From CAZIQY01 sp964541605 (GTDB taxonomy: Bacteria > Desulfobacterota > Syntrophia > Syntrophales > UBA2185): DNA of 47,318 nucleotides. The notes under the pieces were generated by a model. The model saw only the letters and a program-made list of their open reading frames with translations. It did not search any database and was not told where the DNA came from. A program made the position numbers and the translations under genes. The first letter of the stretch is position 1. Every line of letters starts with the position of its first letter. Positions 43,352 through 47,318 of the stretch are shown one piece after another. The stretch spans positions 1 to 47,318 of the forward strand of contig CAZIQY010000014.1 in NCBI GenBank assembly GCA_964541605.1. Reading direction: 5' to 3'.

Positions 43352-44584
43352 ATGCCAAAGAGAATCACGCCCCTTTCCGAAGTCAAAATCCGAACAACCA
43401 AACCACAAGAGAATCCATACAAGCTTTTCGACGGAGGAGGGCTTTTTCTCCTAGTCACTCCAACCGGCGGCAAACTGTGGCATTTCAAATATCGTTTCGA
43501 TAGCAAAGAAAAGAAGCTTGCGTTCGGCACCTATCCTGAAATATCCCTTGCTGACGCGCGGCTGCGAAGAGATGAAGCCAGACGGCAGATTGCCAATGGC
43601 ATCGATCCTGGAGTCGTTCGCAAAGCACAGAAGCAAGCGAAAACTGAAGAATCTGAAACCTTCGAGGTCATTGGCCGGGAATGGCATACGAAATTCACGC
43701 CGACGTGGACGCCGGGGCATGCCGTCACGATTATGAGCCGATTGGAGCGCGATCTATTTCCATGGATCGGCAAACGCCCGATCAATCAAATCAAGGCGCC
43801 TGAACTGCTTGCCGTCCTTCGCAGGGTGGAAAGCCGGGGTGCTCTCGAATCGGCACACCGGATCAGGACGATTGCCGGGCAGGTTTTCCGATATGCCGTT
43901 GCCACGGGGAGGGCAGAGCGCGACCCCGCGGCCGATCTTAAAGGGGCCTTACCGCAGCCGCGAGAAAGGCACCATGCCGCGCTTACGGAGCCCAAAGAAG
44001 TTGCACCCCTTTTAAGGGCCTTGGACGGCTATCAGGGGCATTTTGTCGTGAAGTGCGCCTTGAGGCTTGCGCCGATGTTTTTCACTCGCCCCGGAGAACT
44101 GCGCAATGCGGAATGGTCGGAGATTGATCTTGACGAAGCCGTTTGGAACATACCGGCGCACAAGATGAAGATGAAACAGGCACACGTCGTACCGCTTTGC
44201 CGCCAGGCGGTGGAGATATTGACGGAACTGAAGGAAGTGACCGGGCCAAGCCGCTACGTTTTCCCGTCCGGGCGCTCCTTCGCGCGGCCAATGAGCAACA
44301 ATGCCGTTAACGCAGGGCTTCGCCGCATGGGGTACGATAAGGAAACCATGACTGGCCACGGCTTCCGGGCAATGGCGCGGACCATTCTCGATGAAGTCCT
44401 GCATGTCCGGCCTGATTACATCGAGCATCAGCTTGCCCATGCCGTGCGTGACCCGAACGGGCGGGCTTACAATCGGACGGCCCACCTTGAAGAACGCCGG
44501 AAAATGATGCAGGCATGGGCGGATTATCTTGACGGATTAAAGGCAAATGGCGTGGTGGTTCCGTTCAGGACAATCAAAGGATAG
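43352..44584 (+). CDS. P4-type tyrosine recombinase (integrase)
   Basis: The 410-residue integrase has an N-terminal arm-binding domain (DUF4102; DGGGLFLLVTPTGGKLWHFKYRF and FGTYPEISLADAR). A core-binding SAM-like domain follows (~105-200), then the catalytic domain. Catalytic residues: R246 (FFTRPGELR), H336 and R339 (GHGFR), H363 (LAHAV) and probable nucleophile Y373 (AYNR). The frame is intact and an SD GGGAGGA precedes the ATG. Its location directly after ssrA and in the same direction is typical of islands inserted in tmRNA genes. It was probably acquired by transfer. Confidence 0.92.
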   Translation: MPKRITPLSEVKIRTTKPQENPYKLFDGGGLFLLVTPTGGKLWHFKYRFDSKEKKLAFGTYPEISLADARLRRDEARRQIANGIDPGVVRKAQKQAKTEESETFEVIGREWHTKFTPTWTPGHAVTIMSRLERDLFPWIGKRPINQIKAPELLAVLRRVESRGALESAHRIRTIAGQVFRYAVATGRAERDPAADLKGALPQPRERHHAALTEPKEVAPLLRALDGYQGHFVVKCALRLAPMFFTRPGELRNAEWSEIDLDEAVWNIPAHKMKMKQAHVVPLCRQAVEILTELKEVTGPSRYVFPSGRSFARPMSNNAVNAGLRRMGYDKETMTGHGFRAMARTILDEVLHVRPDYIEHQLAHAVRDPNGRAYNRTAHLEERRKMMQAWADYLDGLKANGVVVPFRTIKG

Positions 44585-45157
44585 CGCCCTTGCGTTTTGA
44601 CATAAAATGTCAATTATTATCTGGCGTCGTGAGCGGGCTTATTTGACATATAAGGACAATGCACATAAATTTGTTGCGTGTTTTGCACGTAAATGTCAGT
44701 GCAGGATGTAACCTTTTCCCGTAACCCATTCACATGAATCCCAAGGCATCCCTTTTTCACAGCACTTTTCCTAAGATCTTCGCATCGCCAAGACCTTATT
44801 GATTTTTTCCCAAAGCGTATACCTTAAGAATGTTCATCTTTCTCCCCCCGGTAGCCCTCGTCGCTGAATTCCTTGTCCTGAAGCCAAAAGTTGTTCAGCT
44901 GCGATCCAAAACAATTCGGGATCATTTTATCTATTGACATCAGCATATAAAATATACTATTGAACAAAAATAGTTTAAAAGTATACTTTATTCTAAAAAA
45001 CGGTCGTCGAAACCAGCGAAGAGTGGATTATGTAAAAAAAGCGAAATTCGGTCGCGCTGTGTCCCGCTTTCTCCGGATTCCGTCAGCTATATGGCGATTG
45101 CCGTTGCGGGGACCAGTCTTATAATTCAGTGCGTAAGCTGAAAGTCGAAGAGCACAC
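44585..45157. other. Gene-poor stretch after the integrase
   Basis: 573 bases with no gene that I can support. It contains TGACAT palindromes (44597-44613 and nearby), a TGCAC/GTGCA palindrome at 44684-44703 and a very AT-rich part at 44930-45000. A 38-residue frame on minus (44824-44940) is possible but has no SD. Confidence 0.4.
44597..44613. promoter_or_regulatory. Operator-like palindrome TTGACAT-N3-ATGTCAA
   Basis: Perfect 7-base arms around AAA, starting 13 bases after the integrase stop. A related unit, TTGACATATAAGGACAA, is at 44643-44659, and a half-site AAATGTCA lies at 44691-44698. The set looks like a regulator or recombinase binding region. No regulator gene is next to it. Confidence 0.45.
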
Positions 45158-45691
45158 ATGAAGTATGCGGAATTCAGAGCACGTGCATGTTTCAATCGCA
45201 AAGACTTGGTTTTCTTCGCCTATGGGAATCTCGTGGAAGATCCTCCGGAAAATTTCGATGCCCGCCTTCCGGCGCCGCCCTTTCTCATGCTGGACAGGGT
45301 TCTTTCTTTCAAAGAAAACGGGAAGCAAGGTTCAATTTTCGCCGAACAGGATATCCGGATGGATGCCTGGTATTTTCAGTGTCATATGCCGGGAGATCCG
45401 GTGCAGCCGGGGTGTTTTTGCGTGGAAGCCTTCTGGCAGCTTCTCGGTTTTTACTGCGTCTGGCGGGGGGCTCTCGGATCAGGCAGGGCCTTAGGGTGCG
45501 ACGCGGTGTCCTTAAACGGGCAGATCCGTCCTTTCAACCGGGTTGTACGATACGAGATCGACGTGAAACGTTTTTTTCAATTACGGGAGTCGGGTGCCGG
45601 TATTGCCATCGGCGATGGACAGGTATTTGTGGATGATGAACTGATCGCCCGTATCAACGGTGCGCGGGCGGGTGTTTTCATCGGGATTTAA
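45158..45691 (+). CDS. FabA-like 3-hydroxyacyl-ACP dehydratase
   Basis: The 177-residue hotdog-fold protein clearly resembles FabA: FQCHMPGDPVQPGCFCVEAFWQLLGFY corresponds to the FabA active-site helix. H76 matches the catalytic His. The acidic residue 14 positions on is Glu (E90), whereas classical FabA has Asp and FabZ has Glu. Later FabA-like parts are GRALGCD, GQIRPFNRVVRYEIDVKR and IGDGQVFVDDELIARI. It may dehydrate only, or also isomerise to the cis-3 product as FabA does. It is followed by a ketoacyl synthase gene 46 bases on, as in fabAB pairs. Confidence 0.82.
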   Translation: MKYAEFRARACFNRKDLVFFAYGNLVEDPPENFDARLPAPPFLMLDRVLSFKENGKQGSIFAEQDIRMDAWYFQCHMPGDPVQPGCFCVEAFWQLLGFYCVWRGALGSGRALGCDAVSLNGQIRPFNRVVRYEIDVKRFFQLRESGAGIAIGDGQVFVDDELIARINGARAGVFIGI

Positions 45692-45737
45692 AATTATGTA
45701 AGGATCTTGAAATTTAAAATCCAAGGGAGTGATCAAA

Positions 45738-47015
45738 TTGAAGAAAAGAGTCGTCATTACCGGCATGGGAATAGTGGCGCCTAATGCGCACGGACTTGAA
45801 GCCTATGAAGACGCTTTACGGAACGGGAGGTCCGGCATCCGGTTTATTCCCGAGCTCAGAAACCTGAATTTTGCCTGCCGGATCGGCGGCGTCCCGCAGG
45901 ATTTCGACACGATCCTGAAGCGGTATTTCGATCATGAAAAGCGTCTGTCCATCAACGACAATATCGGATACGCCTCGGTATCGGCGGTTGATGCCTGGAT
46001 GGACGCGGGCCTGACCGTGCCTGACGCCGAAGACGATCGCGTCGATTGGGACTCAGGGGCCATCATCGGTTCCGGCAGAAGCGGCATGGATACCATCGCA
46101 ACACAACTGGTGCCCATGGTGAACGAAGGCAAGGTGCGGCGGATGGGGAGCCGCATTGTTGAACAGGTCATGAACAGCGGGGCCAGCGCCTGCATAGCGG
46201 GCCTTCTTGCACTGGGGAACCAGGTGACTTCCAATTCATCGGCCTGCAGCACCGGGAACGAGGCGCTTATTGAAGGGATGTGGCGGATCCGCGCAGGTCT
46301 CGCCAAACGTATGCTTGCGGGCGGATCGGAAGGTGCCTTGCCCTTTGTCTGGGGCGGGTTTGATGCCATGGGGGCCATGTGTTGCAAGTTCAACGAAGAG
46401 CCCGAGAAAGGGTCCAGGCCCATGAGCGCGTCAGCGTGTGGACTTGTTCCCGGCTCAGGAGGCGCTGTCCTGATTCTTGAAGAATTGGAAACCGCACTGG
46501 AACGCGGCGCCAGAGTTTATGCAGAAGTTCTTGGAGGCGCCGTGAACAGCGGCGGCCATCGCATGGGAGGCTCCATCACGGCATCGAACCCTGAAGGAGT
46601 CCGGCGCTGCATTCAGTCGGCCGTGGCGGATGCCGGGATCGAACCCGGAAAGATCGACGCCATCAACGGCCATCTCACGGCCGACTTCATGGATCCCATG
46701 GAAGTCCACATCTGGTCGGAAGCCCTGGATTTAGGTCCCGCGGATTTTCCATACATCCAGTCAACAAAATCGCTGGTCGGACACTGCCTTGGCGCCGCCG
46801 GCGCCGTTGAATGCGCAGCTGTGGTTTTGCAGCTTCACAAAGGATTTATTCATCCCTCGGTGAATTGCGAGGATATCCATCCCGGTATAGCCGACTTCGC
46901 CCATAAGGTTCCGCAAAGTTGCCTGGAGATCCCCGGATTGCGTACCATGGCAACAGCCGATTTCGGCTTCGGGAACATGAACAGCTGTATAATTTTCAGG
47001 AAGTGGGATCAGTAG
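45738..47015 (+). CDS. Beta-ketoacyl-ACP synthase (FabB/FabF family)
   Basis: Condensing enzyme that extends acyl chains. The Cys-His-His triad is visible: Cys in SNSSACSTGNEAL (~170), His in INGHLTADFMDP (~312) and His in KSLVGHCLGAAGAVE (~349). The middle motif differs from the classical NTHGTST, a variant I recall from FabB relatives of Bacteroidetes type. The start is probably TTG at 45738, eight bases after GGGAG. The GTG at 45729 overlaps that SD. It gives 425 residues. It pairs with the FabA-like gene. Role: unsaturated fatty acids or a special lipid; no ACP or reductase gene is in view. Confidence 0.85.
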   Translation: MKKRVVITGMGIVAPNAHGLEAYEDALRNGRSGIRFIPELRNLNFACRIGGVPQDFDTILKRYFDHEKRLSINDNIGYASVSAVDAWMDAGLTVPDAEDDRVDWDSGAIIGSGRSGMDTIATQLVPMVNEGKVRRMGSRIVEQVMNSGASACIAGLLALGNQVTSNSSACSTGNEALIEGMWRIRAGLAKRMLAGGSEGALPFVWGGFDAMGAMCCKFNEEPEKGSRPMSASACGLVPGSGGAVLILEELETALERGARVYAEVLGGAVNSGGHRMGGSITASNPEGVRRCIQSAVADAGIEPGKIDAINGHLTADFMDPMEVHIWSEALDLGPADFPYIQSTKSLVGHCLGAAGAVECAAVVLQLHKGFIHPSVNCEDIHPGIADFAHKVPQSCLEIPGLRTMATADFGFGNMNSCIIFRKWDQ

Positions 47016-47034
47016 TTTCGCGAGTTGTCAATGA
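46929..47034 (+). repeat. First copy of duplicated synthase 3' end
   Basis: Encodes the last 28 residues of the synthase (IPGLRTMATADFGFG...RKWDQ) and about 20 bases beyond the stop. A second, diverged copy is at 47151-47265. The best stretch is 46983-47006 against 47214-47237, identical at 23 of 24 positions. Confidence 0.8.
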
Positions 47035-47051
47035 GTGGGGTGTAATGACTA

Positions 47052-47246
47052 ATGAAAAGACTTTTCTTCCTGTTTGTTGCCTTGCTTCTCGTAGCGTCCT
47101 TTACCTGCACGGTTTCATGCATAAAAAGGTGTCCACGAAGAGGTATCGGGATCCCTGGATTGAGCACGACTGCTACGATAGCAAAGACCGGTTTCGACTT
47201 TGGAGACATGAATAGCTGTATTATTTTCAGGAAGTGGAAACAGTAG
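47052..47246 (+). CDS. Small exported protein with a synthase-like C-terminus
   Basis: The 64-residue frame starts with a signal peptide (MKRLFFLFVALLLVASF), with a possible but weak lipobox TVSC at 20-23. It ends with IPGLSTTATIAKTGFDFGDMNSCIIFRKWKQ. That tail repeats the C-terminus of the preceding ketoacyl synthase, with a three-residue insert. A GGGGTG lies about ten bases before the ATG. It could be a fusion remnant of a deleted synthase paralogue, or a small real protein. Function unknown. Confidence 0.45.
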   Translation: MKRLFFLFVALLLVASFTCTVSCIKRCPRRGIGIPGLSTTATIAKTGFDFGDMNSCIIFRKWKQ

Positions 47247-47265
47247 CTTCGCAAATCGTAAATGA
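47151..47265 (+). repeat. Second copy of duplicated synthase 3' end
   Basis: See 46929-47034. The similarity continues past the stop codon (cagtag.ttcgc then aatgag), so the copied unit includes non-coding DNA. Confidence 0.8.
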
Positions 47266-47277
47266 GAGAGCTGGTCG

Positions 47278-47318
47278 GGCAAAACTGGACAGGTGCATAA
47301 GTGGTAAAACTGTTCTAC
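47278..47318 (-). repeat. IS21-like terminal repeat units at the right edge
   Basis: Read on the minus strand, GAACAGTTTTACC lies at 47316-47304 and TGTCCAGTTTTGCC at 47292-47279. They are spaced like multiple terminal repeats. The 10-mer ACAGTTTTAC is shared with the left edge in opposite orientation. No transposase gene is inside the window. Confidence 0.35.

Noticed and set aside
44824..44940. 38-residue frame on minus in the gap after the integrase
   Set aside because: Composition is plausible for coding, but there is no SD and no family match, and the length is too short to trust.
44930..45000. Promoter for the FabA-like gene in the AT-rich stretch
   Set aside because: TTGACA at 44935-44940 and TATACT are present but only 13 bases apart; no pair has acceptable spacing.
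1..47318. CRISPR array
   Set aside because: No series of regularly spaced direct repeats was seen on either strand.

Overview
The window looks like a chromosomal contig of a deltaproteobacterium (Desulfobacterota), possibly a Syntrophales-like anaerobe. This is an inference from gene content: a PxxKW-type cysteine-rich protein, a 58-residue CxxC protein, IHF-alpha, a GNA1162-type lipoprotein, HPr/enzyme I without permeases, and the housekeeping gene orders. There was no database search. Both edges carry short repeats resembling IS21-family ends, so the window may be a whole contig that stopped at insertion sequences.

Layout. 1-2.6 kb: a truncated Ig-like protein gene and an IS4-family element. 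2.6-6.3 kb (minus strand): an HD-GYP protein, a caspase-like lipoprotein and ribD. 6.4-8.7 kb: a sugar nucleotidyltransferase, an RmlC-like cupin, prepilin peptidase and a small Cys protein. 8.8-16.2 kb: argS, a SPOR protein, then ffh-rpsP-khpA-rimM-trmD-rplS-rnhB-yraN, ended by a strong terminator. 16.3-23.4 kb (minus strand): a six-gene operon for UDP-sugar conversion (UDP-glucuronate decarboxylase, UDP-glucose dehydrogenase, an LhgO-like flavoprotein, two epimerases, a second NDP-sugar dehydrogenase). 23.8-27.0 kb: rsmI, a two-repeat acidic protein, a lipoprotein, a FecR protein and pgsA. 27.1-34.8 kb: tRNA-Val(GAC), then thrS-infC-rpmI-rplT-pheS-pheT-ihfA-merR. infC appears to start at AUA behind a near-perfect Shine-Dalgarno. 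34.8-42.7 kb: PxxKW protein, ptsH-ptsI-plsB, eno (convergent), ttcA and smpB. 42.8-47.3 kb: ssrA (tmRNA, tag ANNYDYALAA) with a P4-type integrase directly downstream, a gene-poor stretch with TGACAT palindromes, a FabA-like dehydratase, a ketoacyl synthase, and a small ORF that repeats the synthase C-terminus behind a signal peptide.

How the genes work together. The translation genes form the classic ffh/trmD and thrS/pheST operons. smpB and ssrA sit side by side as the ribosome-rescue pair. The minus-strand sugar operon can convert UDP-glucose to UDP-glucuronate and UDP-xylose, with further epimerised and oxidised sugars for a surface polysaccharide. No glycosyltransferase is in view. Most of the window is ordinary core genome. 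The accessory parts are the two ends and the ssrA insertion site. I saw no CRISPR array, toxin-antitoxin pair or clearly new multi-gene defence system. The best candidates for something unusual are the FabA/ketoacyl-synthase pair with its C-terminal echo, the LhgO-like gene inside the sugar operon, the duplicated segment in ArgS, and the two-repeat acidic protein.
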